Part shown: positions 1-11,113 of the stretch, one piece after another
Numbering within the stretch: position 1 is the first letter of the stretch
How the letters are laid out: every line of letters begins with the position of its first letter
Assembly (NCBI RefSeq): GCF_001636845.1
Contig: NZ_LITT01000058.1
Location: 124,001 to 188,000 of the forward strand
DNA: 64,000 nucleotides
Source of the DNA: Clostridium ljungdahlii
GTDB taxonomy: Bacteria > Bacillota > Clostridia > Clostridiales > Clostridiaceae
Direction of reading: 5' to 3'
Program-made: the position numbers and the translations under genes
Notes under the pieces: generated by a model
Seen by the model: only the letters and a program-made list of their open reading frames with translations
Databases searched by the model: none
Told to the model about the DNA's origin: nothing

Positions 1-561
1 AAAGTTCAAGAATTTTTCTATGAGCGTGGAAAAGATATAAAAAAATTGGATTTAAGGATATTCTGCAGCCTTATGAACGAAAATAATTTGAGTATAATAG
101 AAAATGAAGTAGAAAAATTGTGCTGTTATACTTATGGAAGAAATATAGAGAGAGAAGACATGAAAAAGATGTTTTTAAGAAGCGGTGATGAGGATATATT
201 TGATTTGGTAAATGCAATATCTGATAAAAAGATAAAAGATGCACTTTACATGTTAAATGAACTCATGTATAAAGGGTATAAAATAAGCTATATTTTATCT
301 ATGGTAGAGAGACAGTTCAACCTTCTTTTTAAAATAAAAATGTGCCTGGAAGAGAGAATAACCAAAGAAGAAATCATGAAAGAATTAAACATAAAATCAG
401 AATATGGTTACAGCATTATGGTAAAACAGAGTAAAAAGTTTACAATAAATCAACTAAAAAAAGCGGTGGTATTGTGTTTGAATACAGAAAAGAGAATAAA
501 GAGCTTATCTATAGATGAAAAAACTGAAATGGAACTTTTGATAATAAATACAACTGCATAA
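1..561 (+). CDS. holA: DNA polymerase III delta subunit, 3' part
   Basis: The reading frame is open from the first base of the window, so the start lies outside it; 186 codons are visible. The sequence matches the C-terminal half of HolA, the clamp-loader delta subunit that opens the beta sliding clamp. A helical domain-III pattern is visible, with a 'DIFDLVNAISDKK' stretch near the middle and 'LLFKIKMCLEE' further on. Its place directly before convergent rpsT is the usual Firmicute arrangement. The stop codon lies inside a hairpin shared with rpsT. Identification rests on sequence pattern and synteny. Confidence 0.9.
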   Translation, partial: KVQEFFYERGKDIKKLDLRIFCSLMNENNLSIIENEVEKLCCYTYGRNIEREDMKKMFLRSGDEDIFDLVNAISDKKIKDALYMLNELMYKGYKISYILSMVERQFNLLFKIKMCLEERITKEEIMKELNIKSEYGYSIMVKQSKKFTINQLKKAVVLCLNTEKRIKSLSIDEKTEMELLIINTTA

Positions 562-598
562 TAAATAACCGGTTAAAACCGGTTTATTTATTATGCAG
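554..598. terminator. Bidirectional terminator between holA and rpsT
   Basis: A near-perfect inverted repeat of about 21 bp per arm has a very short loop. Each arm contains the stop codon of one of the two convergent genes, and A/T-rich flanks give U-tracts both ways. It should stop transcription from both sides. Confidence 0.8.
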
Positions 599-857
599 TT
601 AATTTATTTAACTTAAAAGCCAATTTAGATTTATTTCTTGATGCTTTATTTTTGTGGATTATACCTTTTGATTCAGCCATATCCAAAGCTTTTACAGCTG
701 CTGTAAAATTAACTTTAGCTTCTTCTACGTTTTTAGTTTCAACAGAAGCTAAGAATTTTTTTATAGTAGTCTTTAATGAAGACTTTATAATTTTATTTCT
801 AAGTGTTTTTGTTTCAATAACTTTTATTCTTTTTTTTGCTGATTTTATATTTGCCAT
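591..857 (-). CDS. rpsT: Small ribosomal subunit protein bS20
   Basis: The 88-residue protein is very basic and begins [21 protein letters not shown], which is typical of S20, a primary 16S rRNA binding protein of the 30S subunit. Length fits the family. On the minus strand an AGGGGGTGA ribosome binding site precedes the ATG by six bases. It is monocistronic and convergent with holA, sharing its terminator. Confidence 0.97.
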   Translation of the reverse strand: MANIKSAKKRIKVIETKTLRNKIIKSSLKTTIKKFLASVETKNVEEAKVNFTAAVKALDMAESKGIIHKNKASRNKSKLAFKLNKLTA

Positions 858-1096
858 GCTTTCACCCCCTTATAGTTTTATAGACCTCAACAGCGTTGGG
901 GAAACTTGCTAATGGGTCATTCTATTTAACAAATGATATTATAGCATTAAATTTCAACTACTTCAAGTAAAAAATCTTCATTGTTTGTGCATTGTAAGCT
1001 GTCAATTGTCAATTTAAGTTATGTGTTGGTATATTGAGTATGAAAACAGCTAATAATAAACTTATCAATTATTTTGAAATCCTATAGAAGAAGAAC

Positions 1097-1217
1097 TTAT
1101 CCAAGGGCGTACTAGCTGTTATACACAGCATAAGAACTCTAAATCGCTGAAGTTCAAGAGTCCTAATATCTTTCACCTAAAGTGGATGGAGTATTACGGA
1201 TAGCAGCCAGCGGATAG
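1097..1217 (+). other. Structured RNA-like element upstream of gpr, copy A
   Basis: This part of the 391-base gap before gpr can fold into an outer stem (TTATCC at 1097 with GGATAG at 1212) and an inner stem (CTAGCTGT at 1112 with ACGGATAG at 1196) around a variable region. The two conserved blocks recur before prmA (12762-12837), where paired bases change together (C-G to T-A). It ends 31 bases before the gpr start, so it could be a leader RNA or a dispersed structured repeat. I do not recognise it as a named riboswitch. Nothing else is apparent between 858 and 1096. Confidence 0.5.
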
Positions 1218-1248
1218 AAAAATAAAAGTTGAATTAGGAGCGGATAAT

Positions 1249-2223
1249 ATGTTTAGTGTGAGAACTGATCTAGCAGTAGAGGCAAGAGAAGTATGTAGAA
1301 AAGAAAGAGGAGAAGAAGTCCCAGGGGTAGAGACAGAGGAAAAAATTGAAGATGACATAAGAATAACATATGTGAAAATAGTAGATGACATAGGAGAAAA
1401 GGCTATGGGAAAGCCAAAGGGATCTTATATAACTATAGATATGCCTAAGTTTACCCACTACGATGGTGAAATCAGAGATAAGGTAAGTAAAGTAGTTGGA
1501 AAAGTGTTATCAGGAGTAATAAAAATAGAGGATAGTGCCATGGTATTAGTTGTAGGATTGGGCAATTGGAATATAACTCCAGATTCACTGGGACCTAAAG
1601 TTATTTCTAAATTAATGGTAACAAGGCATTTAAAGCAGCTTGTGCCTGATAAAATAGATGAAGGTATAAGGCCAGTATGTGTCATATCTCCTGGAGTACT
1701 AGGAATTACGGGAATTGAAACAGGAGAAATTATAAGGGGAGTTTGTGAAAAGGTAAAGCCAGATTTAATAGTATGTATAGATGCACTGGCATCCAGAAAG
1801 ATGGATAGGGTAAATTCAACAATACAAATAGGTAACACAGGAATATCTCCAGGTTCTGGGATAGGAAACAGGAGAATGGAATTGAGCCAGAAGACCTTAG
1901 GAGTGCCTGTAATAGCTATAGGAGTCCCTACGGTGGTAGATGCGGCTACTATGGCTAATGATACCATTGACTTACTTTTAGATGATCTTATAAATAAAAG
2001 TAAAGGCGGAAGTGAATTTTACAAGATGCTGAAATCTGTGGATAAAGATGAAAAACAAGGGGTTATACAAGAAATAATGGAACCTTATGGGGAAAATATT
2101 ATAGTGACTCCTAAAGATGTGGATTTAGTAATGGATTCAATTTCAAAAATAATTGCTGGTGGTATAAACATAGCACTCCAGCCTGCTCTTGATTTAGAGG
2201 ACATAAATACTTATTTAAATTAA
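1249..2223 (+). CDS. gpr: Germination protease GPR
   Basis: The 324-residue product is the endopeptidase that degrades small acid-soluble spore proteins when spores germinate. It is made as a zymogen in the forespore and loses a short N-terminal propeptide. The conserved GNWNITPDSLGP segment (about residues 105-116) and the 'SPGVLGITGIETGEI' segment are typical of peptidase family A25. The ATG follows a TAGGAG-type ribosome binding site. It sits between rpsT and spoIIP as in other spore formers. Forespore sigma-G control is expected for the family but I did not define the promoter. Confidence 0.95.
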   Translation: MFSVRTDLAVEAREVCRKERGEEVPGVETEEKIEDDIRITYVKIVDDIGEKAMGKPKGSYITIDMPKFTHYDGEIRDKVSKVVGKVLSGVIKIEDSAMVLVVGLGNWNITPDSLGPKVISKLMVTRHLKQLVPDKIDEGIRPVCVISPGVLGITGIETGEIIRGVCEKVKPDLIVCIDALASRKMDRVNSTIQIGNTGISPGSGIGNRRMELSQKTLGVPVIAIGVPTVVDAATMANDTIDLLLDDLINKSKGGSEFYKMLKSVDKDEKQGVIQEIMEPYGENIIVTPKDVDLVMDSISKIIAGGINIALQPALDLEDINTYLN

Positions 2224-2326
2224 TTTACACTTGTGATAATTTTAATTTCCTTCTCATATAAATTAACAGTATTAAATTTACATGAGAGGGGGGAATTGCT
2301 TTAAGAAATTTTAAAGCAGTCAAATA

Positions 2327-3400
2327 TTGAATTACAGAAGATTTAATTTTAAAGGTGATTCTAAATTAGAAATGTGTATTTTAATGTTAACGGTAATACT
2401 AGTTATCATTTTGCCATGCATAGCAAAAGCCAATTCGTACAGCAGCAATGTAAAGAGAAATATGTTCTATGTTGAAGTTTTAAATTATGCAATGCCAACA
2501 GTAAAGACTACTTCTTTTTCTGAAGATGATATGGCAGAAAATTGTTTTTCTATAGGAAATACTATTTTGAAAACCGTAGGATTAGATATAAATAATCCAA
2601 AATCTCTTTTAGGAAGAGAGGTGGCTTTTTTAGGACTAGGCTATTCAAAAAATGAAGATATAAGTTTTAATGAGTTTAAGTTAGATGACAAACAGATTAA
2701 AAAAAATGGAAGTACGTCTAAATCAAATACTCAAAATGATTTGAATCTGGAAAATAAAGATGTAACTGTGTATAACCCAAAACTTAAAAAAACTTTAGAT
2801 GCGAGTAAACCTGAGGTGCTAATATATCATACACATACTACGGAAAGCTATAAGCCAGGTGATGCAAATAGTTTTGATACTACCCAAAATGTATGCGCAG
2901 TAGGAGATGTAATAGTAAATGAACTTCAAAACAACTATGGCATATCTGCAATAAATGATAAAACAGTGCATGATGCAGAAGCTTATACCCAAAGTTATTC
3001 TAGATCTGCTGTAACACTTGACAAGTATTTGAAAAAGTACGGTGATTTTAAGCTTATAATAGATTTACACAGAGATTCTGTAGATGATAAAAAATCTGTT
3101 ACAGCCAGGATGAATGGAGAAAATATATCTAAATTTATGTTGGTTATGGCCAGAAAAAATCCTCACTTTGATAAAAACATGGCTATGGCAAATTCTATAA
3201 TAGATACTTCAAATAAGCTATTTCCAGGACTTTGCAAGGGAGTTTGTTACTATAATTATGGAACAAGGTACTTTAATCAGGATAAGAGCAACAATGCAAT
3301 ACTAATGGAGATTGGAGCAGATATAAACACTTCAGATGAATCCAAAGCCACAGGTAAATATGTTGCTAGAATAATAGCAGAGGTACTTAACAATAAGTGA
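2327..3400 (+). CDS. spoIIP: Stage II sporulation protein P, peptidoglycan hydrolase
   Basis: SpoIIP is an amidase and endopeptidase that, with SpoIID and SpoIIM, thins septal wall during engulfment. The 357 residues show a single N-terminal membrane segment (about residues 16-34) followed by an extracytoplasmic domain with VLIYHTHTTESY and IIDLHRDSV motifs of the family. An in-frame TAA at 2312 means the start must be just downstream, and TTG at 2327 is the best candidate. The strong AGGGGGG site lies about 30 bases upstream, separated by a small hairpin (GCTTTAA..TTTAAAGC) that could bring it close to the start. Confidence 0.93.
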   Translation: MNYRRFNFKGDSKLEMCILMLTVILVIILPCIAKANSYSSNVKRNMFYVEVLNYAMPTVKTTSFSEDDMAENCFSIGNTILKTVGLDINNPKSLLGREVAFLGLGYSKNEDISFNEFKLDDKQIKKNGSTSKSNTQNDLNLENKDVTVYNPKLKKTLDASKPEVLIYHTHTTESYKPGDANSFDTTQNVCAVGDVIVNELQNNYGISAINDKTVHDAEAYTQSYSRSAVTLDKYLKKYGDFKLIIDLHRDSVDDKKSVTARMNGENISKFMLVMARKNPHFDKNMAMANSIIDTSNKLFPGLCKGVCYYNYGTRYFNQDKSNNAILMEIGADINTSDESKATGKYVARIIAEVLNNK

Positions 3401-3498
3401 TAAATTTGAAAAATTTTGTATAGAATTAGTAAAAATGTTCATCCTTATAATAGAAACTTTATGCTTTTAAATCTAGTTTCTATGTGGGGTGATTTTTT

Positions 3499-3822
3499 TT
3501 GAGTAAAAAAGGTATTAGGGCTGTGATAATATTTTGCATTATGATAGTACTTTTCGGATTTGTAACTATAACAGCAGGACTTCCTAAATATATAAAAGAT
3601 AAATCTGATTTTAAAATAAATTATACTGTTTCTCCCTTCGACTTTACAGTTGATGTAGGGGAGTATTCATTATGTCTAAATAATAAAATAGTTTATAATT
3701 TTCAAAACGGATCTAAACAAGTTATAAATATAGTAGGAGAAAAAATACATTCAGGTACTTCCTATATTATAAATAAAACTTCAGAGACATTTAAAAATCT
3801 AGAAAGTAAGCTCCCTAAATAA
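3499..3822 (+). CDS. Small membrane-anchored protein of unknown function
   Basis: This 107-residue protein starts at TTG after a GTGGGGTGA ribosome binding site. It has one hydrophobic segment (about residues 8-30) and a short extracytoplasmic tail rich in beta-prone residues. I do not recognise a family. Its place between spoIIP and lepA suggests a sporulation-linked or envelope role, but that is only context. Confidence 0.7.
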   Translation: MSKKGIRAVIIFCIMIVLFGFVTITAGLPKYIKDKSDFKINYTVSPFDFTVDVGEYSLCLNNKIVYNFQNGSKQVINIVGEKIHSGTSYIINKTSETFKNLESKLPK

Positions 3823-3827
3823 TGTAC

Positions 3828-3856
3828 TTTTCACTGCATATTTGTTATGATATAAT
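3828..3856 (+). promoter_or_regulatory. Likely sigma-A promoter for lepA
   Basis: An extended -10 element (TGATATAAT, ending at 3856) has a weak -35 (TTTTCA) 17 bases upstream. It lies about 90 bases before the lepA start and just after the preceding gene. Confidence 0.55.
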
Positions 3857-3943
3857 TTACTGTAGTTATTCGTACAGAAAAGCTAGAGATTGATCAAGTA
3901 ATGAAAATCTTTTAACTTTTCATAGGTATTGGAGGAAAATAGT

Positions 3944-5752
3944 ATGCAGAGCGAAAGACAAAAACATATAAGAAATTTTTCTATAGTTGCTCATATAGAC
4001 CATGGTAAATCTACACTTGCGGATAGATTGATTGAAAAGACAGGAACTCTTACTGAGAGGGAGATGGACTCCCAGGTACTTGATAATATGGAGTTGGAAA
4101 AAGAAAGAGGAATAACTATAAAGTCTCAGGCTGTTAGACTTATATATAAAAGACCTTCAGGAGAAGAATATATACTAAATCTTATAGATACACCGGGACA
4201 TGTAGATTTTAACTATGAGGTTTCAAGAAGTTTGGCAGCCTGTGAAGGTGCTATTTTAGTTGTGGATGCAACTCAGGGCATACAAGCACAAACCCTTGCA
4301 AATTGTTATTTGGCACTGGATCATGATTTAGAGATTGTTCCTGTAATAAATAAAATAGATTTGCCAAGTGCAAGGCCTGAAGAGGTAAAAAATGAGATAG
4401 AAGATGTTATAGGAATAGAAGCATCTGATGCACCAACAGTTTCTGCAAAAACTGGACTAAATATAGAACAGGTTTTAGAGGCAATAGTAAGCAAAGTGCC
4501 AGCTCCTGAGGGAGATGAAAATGCACCTTTAAAAGCTCTTATATTTGATTCAAATTATGATAGCTATAGAGGAGTAGTTTGTCATATAAGAGTAATGGAA
4601 GGCGTAATAAAACCTGGAATGAAGATAAAACTTATGGTTACAGGAAAAGTGTATGAAGTTACGGAAACAGGAATTTTTGTTCCTAATTTTATGCCAAGAG
4701 ATGGACTTAAAGCAGGAGATGTAGGATACTTTACCGCATCCATTAAAAATGTAAGAGATGCACGTGTGGGAGATACTGTAACCGAAGCTTCTAGAGAAGC
4801 CAAAGAGCCACTGAAGGGATACAGGCCTGTTGTTTCAATGGTATATAGTGGTATATATCCCGTAGATGGAGCAAAGTATGGTGAACTTAAAGATGCACTG
4901 GAAAAGCTTCAGGTAAATGATGCAGCTTTGTGCTTTGAACCAGAAACTTCTATAGCATTGGGGTTTGGATTTAGATGTGGATTTTTAGGACTTTTGCATA
5001 TGGACGTTATACAGGAGAGGGTAGAAAGAGAATTTAACCTTGACATAATAACTACAGCTCCTTCTGTTATATATAAGATTGGAAAAACAGATGGTACTGT
5101 AATAGAACTTACAAATCCAACAAATATGCCCGAAGCTTCAGAAATAAAGTATATGGAGGAACCTATAGTAAAGGCATCAATAATAACACCTTCTGAATAC
5201 GTGGGGGCAGTTATGGAACTTTCCCAAAATCGAAGGGGAACTTTTAAAGATATGCAGTATATAGAAACTACCAGAGTTTCCTTAAATTATGAAATTCCAC
5301 TAAATGAAATAATATATGACTTTTTTGATGTATTAAAATCTAGAACAAGGGGTTATGCTTCACTTGACTATGAGTTAAAAGGATATAAAGCTGCTGAATT
5401 AGTAAAGCTTGATATACTTTTAAATGGAGAAGTGGTAGATGCATTGTCCATGATAGTCCCAGAAGAGAGAGCTTATGAAAGAGGAAGAGGTATAGCAGAA
5501 AGATTAAAGGAAATAATCCCAAGGCAGCTTTTTGAAATACCAATACAGGCAGCGGTAGGTGGAAAAATTATAGCAAGGGAAACAGTTAAGGCTATGAGAA
5601 AAGATGTACTTGCAAAATGTTATGGAGGAGATATATCAAGAAAGAAAAAACTTCTTGAAAAACAAAAAGAAGGAAAGAAGAGAATGAGGCAGGTTGGCTC
5701 CGTAGAAATTCCTCAGGAAGCATTTATGGCTATACTTAAAACTGAGGATTAG
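3944..5752 (+). CDS. lepA: Elongation factor 4 (LepA), ribosomal back-translocase GTPase
   Basis: The 602-residue translational GTPase carries the P-loop AHIDHGKS (residues 16-23), DTPGHVDF and NKIDLP guanine-binding motifs, EF-G-like domains, and the LepA-specific C-terminal domain ending in the basic '[17 protein letters not shown]' region. The start at 3944 is chosen because GGAGG sits eight bases upstream; a TTG 15 bases earlier would put the ribosome binding site inside the gene. Length is exactly that of typical LepA. It heads a run with hemW. Confidence 0.97.
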   Translation: MQSERQKHIRNFSIVAHIDHGKSTLADRLIEKTGTLTEREMDSQVLDNMELEKERGITIKSQAVRLIYKRPSGEEYILNLIDTPGHVDFNYEVSRSLAACEGAILVVDATQGIQAQTLANCYLALDHDLEIVPVINKIDLPSARPEEVKNEIEDVIGIEASDAPTVSAKTGLNIEQVLEAIVSKVPAPEGDENAPLKALIFDSNYDSYRGVVCHIRVMEGVIKPGMKIKLMVTGKVYEVTETGIFVPNFMPRDGLKAGDVGYFTASIKNVRDARVGDTVTEASREAKEPLKGYRPVVSMVYSGIYPVDGAKYGELKDALEKLQVNDAALCFEPETSIALGFGFRCGFLGLLHMDVIQERVEREFNLDIITTAPSVIYKIGKTDGTVIELTNPTNMPEASEIKYMEEPIVKASIITPSEYVGAVMELSQNRRGTFKDMQYIETTRVSLNYEIPLNEIIYDFFDVLKSRTRGYASLDYELKGYKAAELVKLDILLNGEVVDALSMIVPEERAYERGRGIAERLKEIIPRQLFEIPIQAAVGGKIIARETVKAMRKDVLAKCYGGDISRKKKLLEKQKEGKKRMRQVGSVEIPQEAFMAILKTED

Positions 5753-5800
5753 CATATAACAGGAAATTTGTTAGGAAAATAGGAGGTTGGAAGTGGTTTT

Positions 5801-6949
5801 ATGCAAGGCAAAAATATACATGGTAAAAAGGCTGTGGCTTTATATATACACATACCCTTCTGTAAAAAAAAGTGCCTCTATTGTGATTTCCCATCTTATA
5901 GTGGAAAAGAAAAACTTATGATAAATTATACAAAAGCACTGGCTAGAGATATAGAATCTATAGGAGATAGAAAAATAAGAACTATATTTATAGGTGGGGG
6001 GACTCCCACCTATTTATCATTAGAATCCTGGAATAACATATATGAAGCATTAAAGAAAATAAATACAGAAGATAATTTAGAATTTACAGTAGAAGGTAAT
6101 CCGGGTACATTTACAGAAGACAAATTCAAAGTTTTAAGTAAGATGGGAGTAAATAGACTCAGTATAGGTCTTCAGGCTTGGCAGAATTCTATACTTAAAT
6201 GTATAGGTAGAATTCATACTTTAGAAGATTTTCTAAAGACGTATGACATGGCAAGAAAATTTGGATTTTCAAATATAAACATAGATCTTATGTTTGGTCT
6301 TCCAGGTCAGACAATAAAAGATTGGAAAGAATCACTGCAAAATGTAGTTAAGTTGAATCCGGAGCATATATCCTGTTATAGTCTTATAGTGGAAAAAGGT
6401 ACTCCTTTTTACAATGCATATCAGTCAAAAAGCTTGAATTTGCCTGGAGAAGAAGAAGAAAGACAAATGTATTATTTCACACTTGATTTTTTGTCTAAAA
6501 TGGGATATGAACAATATGAAATATCCAATTTTTCAAAAAAAGATAGAAAATGCAAGCATAATTTAATTTATTGGAACATGGAGGAATATATAGGTTGTGG
6601 GGCAGGTGCCCATTCTTATATAGACGGGTACAGGTATAGAAATACTAAAAATATAGAAGAATATATTTTACAGGGAAATTTGAACCAGTTTTTAAGATTA
6701 GATAAACATAAAAATTCTATCTGTGACAGTATGGAGGAATTTGTATTTATGGGCCTTAGAAAAATAGATGGAATTTCTACAAAAGATTTCTATAGGAGAT
6801 TTAACAAGGATATTTATTCTGTATATGGGAATGTAATTGAAAAGTACATAAACATGGGTATTTTAATAAAAGAGGGACATATGCTGTACTTAAGCAAAAG
6901 AGGAATAGAAGTATCTAACAGTGTAATGTGTGATTTTATATTGACATAA
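5801..6949 (+). CDS. hemW: HemW, radical SAM heme chaperone (HemN-like)
   Basis: The 382-residue protein has the radical SAM cluster motif CKKKCLYC (Cys21, Cys25, Cys28), a GGGTPTYL S-adenosylmethionine motif, and the HNLIYW segment typical of HemW rather than true coproporphyrinogen oxidase HemN. HemW proteins bind heme and hand it to client proteins. A ribosome binding site AGGAGG precedes the ATG. The order lepA-hemW-hrcA is standard in Firmicutes, which supports the call. Confidence 0.93.
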   Translation: MQGKNIHGKKAVALYIHIPFCKKKCLYCDFPSYSGKEKLMINYTKALARDIESIGDRKIRTIFIGGGTPTYLSLESWNNIYEALKKINTEDNLEFTVEGNPGTFTEDKFKVLSKMGVNRLSIGLQAWQNSILKCIGRIHTLEDFLKTYDMARKFGFSNINIDLMFGLPGQTIKDWKESLQNVVKLNPEHISCYSLIVEKGTPFYNAYQSKSLNLPGEEEERQMYYFTLDFLSKMGYEQYEISNFSKKDRKCKHNLIYWNMEEYIGCGAGAHSYIDGYRYRNTKNIEEYILQGNLNQFLRLDKHKNSICDSMEEFVFMGLRKIDGISTKDFYRRFNKDIYSVYGNVIEKYINMGILIKEGHMLYLSKRGIEVSNSVMCDFILT

Positions 6950-7054
6950 TTTTAAGTGAATTAGATATTTTAAGCAAATGTAAGAAACCTCAATGAATTC
7001 TATTTTAAATTATAAAAAACATACTATTTACCTTCATAATATAGTTATATAGTA

Positions 7055-7083
7055 TTGACAAAAAAAATTATGAGTGATATTTT
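7055..7083 (+). promoter_or_regulatory. Sigma-A promoter of the hrcA heat-shock operon
   Basis: A perfect -35 TTGACA at 7055 and a TATTTT -10 at 7078 are separated by 17 bases. The CIRCE operator begins 13 bases downstream, around the expected start of transcription. Confidence 0.8.
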
Positions 7084-7096
7084 TTAATCATAGCGA

Positions 7097-7123
7097 TTAG
7101 CACTCAACAACAATGAGTGCTAA
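7097..7123 (+). promoter_or_regulatory. CIRCE operator
   Basis: TTAGCACTC, nine bases, then GAGTGCTAA is a perfect match to the CIRCE inverted repeat bound by HrcA. It lies in the hrcA leader, 15 bases before the start codon, so the operon represses itself. Confidence 0.98.
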
Positions 7124-7138
7124 TAAAGAGGTGATATT

Positions 7139-8179
7139 ATGGAAATGGATGAAAGAAAAATAAAAATACTTCAGGCAATAGTAAATGATTATATAAACAC
7201 TGCAGAGCCTGTTGGATCCAGAACCATAGCTAAAAAATACAATTTAGGTGTAAGTTCAGCTACTATAAGAAATGAAATGGCGGATCTGGAGGAAATGGGT
7301 TATTTAGAACAACTTCACAGCTCTTCAGGAAGGATACCTTCTAATAATGGATACAGGTTGTATGTTGACAAATTGATGCAGATACCAAATTTGAGCCAAG
7401 AAGAAATGTATATAATAAAATCACAGATTATAGATGCAGCTTTATTTGAGGTTGATAAAATATTAAAGCAGTCTGTTTGTCTTTTATCGGAGCTCACCAA
7501 ACTTACTTCTATAGTTAGAGCACCTTCAGTTAAAAGGGGCTATATAAAGCATGTACAGTTAATAAACATAGAATCAAGCACCAATATATTATTGGTACTT
7601 ATAATTGATAGTGGTATTATAAAGAACAATTTGATAAAGGTAGGAAAAACTATTTCAGATGATACTCTTATTAAATTAAGTAATATGCTAAACGTCAGAT
7701 TAAAGAATTTAAGTGCTGAACAGATAAATTTAGAAGTTATAAATAATTTAAAAAATGATTTCCAAGGATATGAGGATATATTTAATAATATAATTTCTGC
7801 ATTGTATGATAGTCTAAATAGTGTAGATAATTCAAATATATATACCCAGGGGGCTACAAATATTTTTAATTATCCGGAATATAAGGATATAGAAAAGGCA
7901 AGAGAATTTTTATCTATGATGGATAATAAAGATAAAGTTAGCAGCTTACTGAATAGTAATTCAAATATTTCAGTAAAAATTGGGAAGGAAAATTATACAG
8001 AAGGTGCAGAAGATTGCAGCGTTGTATCTGCTGTTTACAGTTTGAATGAAAGGCCTATAGGTGAAATTGGAGTCATAGGACCTACAAGGATACCTTATTC
8101 TAAAGTCATATCAATACTTGCAAATGTAGTAAAGGAAATGAATTATATTTTAAGTAATGCCTATTCTGATGAAAAATAA
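7139..8179 (+). CDS. hrcA: Heat-inducible transcription repressor HrcA
   Basis: HrcA binds CIRCE and represses class I heat-shock genes; GroEL keeps it active. The 346 residues begin with a winged helix (about residues 5-75, including YNLGVSSATIRNEMADLEE and SSSGRIPS) followed by the HrcA dimerisation/GAF-like domain. The ATG follows AGAGGTGAT; a second in-frame ATG six bases later is possible. It is the first gene of hrcA-grpE-dnaK-dnaJ and directly follows the operator it binds. Confidence 0.97.
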   Translation: MEMDERKIKILQAIVNDYINTAEPVGSRTIAKKYNLGVSSATIRNEMADLEEMGYLEQLHSSSGRIPSNNGYRLYVDKLMQIPNLSQEEMYIIKSQIIDAALFEVDKILKQSVCLLSELTKLTSIVRAPSVKRGYIKHVQLINIESSTNILLVLIIDSGIIKNNLIKVGKTISDDTLIKLSNMLNVRLKNLSAEQINLEVINNLKNDFQGYEDIFNNIISALYDSLNSVDNSNIYTQGATNIFNYPEYKDIEKAREFLSMMDNKDKVSSLLNSNSNISVKIGKENYTEGAEDCSVVSAVYSLNERPIGEIGVIGPTRIPYSKVISILANVVKEMNYILSNAYSDEK

Positions 8180-8229
8180 AATAAATTTTGTAAAATAGGT
8201 ATAAATGTTAGATTGGAGGAAGTATCTAA

Positions 8230-8871
8230 ATGTTAAAGGATAAAGGTGATAATAAAGACCTTAATGAAGAATGTGAAAATGATTCAGAAAATGAAAAAAA
8301 AGATAAAGATAATGAAACTGTAGATGAAAGTGTAGATGAAAGCACAGAAGATAATTCAGAAGAGGAAGTAGAAGAAACAGAAGATAAAGAGATAAGTTTG
8401 CTAGGAGAATTAAAAAAAGAAAATTTGAAATTAAAAGATGAAAATAAAAAGGCAATAAATGAAATGGATTCTATTAAAGATAGACTTGCAAGAGTTATGG
8501 CAGAGTATGATAACTTTAGAAAAAGAACTGTTAAAGAGAAGGACAATATTTATTCCGATGCTTGTAAGGATATATTAAAAGAAGTTTTACCAGTGTTAGA
8601 TAACCTGGAAAGGGCAATAAATGTAGAAGGAAATGCAGAAGATTTGAAAAAGGGCATAGAGATGACAATGAAACAATTTAATAATGCCCTTTCAAAATTA
8701 AATGTAGAGGAAATTCCTTGTGAAGGAGAATTTGACCCAAATCTACATAATGCAGTTATGCATATAGAAGATGATAAATATGATAAAAATTCTATAGTAG
8801 AAGTATTGCAAAAAGGATACAAAAGAGAAGATAAAATAATTAGATACAGCATGGTTAAGGTGGCAAATTAA
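8230..8871 (+). CDS. grpE: GrpE, nucleotide exchange factor of DnaK
   Basis: GrpE releases ADP from DnaK. The 213 residues show a very acidic, low-complexity N-terminus (about residues 1-50), a long coiled coil (about 55-120) containing RLARVMAEYDNFRKRT, and the C-terminal beta domain with 'GEFDPNLHNAVMH'. All are typical. GGAGG lies ten bases before the ATG. It is 50 bases after hrcA in the same operon. Confidence 0.97.
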   Translation: MLKDKGDNKDLNEECENDSENEKKDKDNETVDESVDESTEDNSEEEVEETEDKEISLLGELKKENLKLKDENKKAINEMDSIKDRLARVMAEYDNFRKRTVKEKDNIYSDACKDILKEVLPVLDNLERAINVEGNAEDLKKGIEMTMKQFNNALSKLNVEEIPCEGEFDPNLHNAVMHIEDDKYDKNSIVEVLQKGYKREDKIIRYSMVKVAN

Positions 8872-8948
8872 GTTTAAACATCAAAGTTAAATTTGTTTGA
8901 ATTAAATATATGCAATATAATTTTAACGTAGTTAAATTTAGGAGGTAA

Positions 8949-10832
<1,884 letters not shown>

Positions 10833-10878
10833 TATTTCCTCTTCACGATTATATAATAAGTGTGTATAATGGTAATAG

Positions 10879-10910
10879 TTAAGGGATGAGTTTTTATACT
10901 CTTCCCTTAA
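10879..10910 (+). terminator. Hairpin between dnaK and dnaJ, probable attenuator
   Basis: TTAAGGGA with TCCCTTAA forms a strong stem extended by GAG/CTC, followed by a short T run. It would partly end transcription after dnaK and lower dnaJ relative to dnaK. Confidence 0.6.
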
Positions 10911-10920
10911 TTTAAGTAGC

Positions 10921-11076
10921 GAACCCAAATCTTCGATTTGGTGTGAGTCACTTACTCATTCGACTGAAAGGAGAAGGAGTTACAGAAATTAGAACCCAAA
11001 TCTCTGATTTGGTGTGAATCACTTACTCATTTGACCGAAGGGAAAAGGAGTTACAGAAATTAGAACCCAAATTTTA
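10921..11076 (+). repeat. 71-nt tandem repeat (two copies plus a partial third)
   Basis: Two adjacent 71-base units (10921-10991 and 10992-11062) differ at about seven positions, and a third starts at 11063 and breaks off after about 11 bases. Each unit has a small hairpin (CCAAATC..GATTTGG) and a second one (TGAGT or TGAAT with ACTCA). A degenerate half-copy lies near 12690. The unit is not coding and fills most of the dnaK-dnaJ gap. Confidence 0.8.
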
Positions 11077-11113
11077 GTTCAATGAAAATATTTTAGGTGG
11101 TGAAAAGTAAAAA

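Noticed and set aside
1458-1967. Long minus-strand open frame within gpr
   Set aside because: Lies fully within the well-supported gpr gene, with no family match and no ribosome binding site.
8226-8546. Serine-rich frame on the minus strand opposite grpE
   Set aside because: It is the mirror of the acidic GrpE N-terminus, has no ribosome binding site and lies inside an operon on the other strand.
10921-11076. Possible CRISPR array
   Set aside because: The units are 71 bases, directly adjacent and without spacers, and there are no cas genes in the window.
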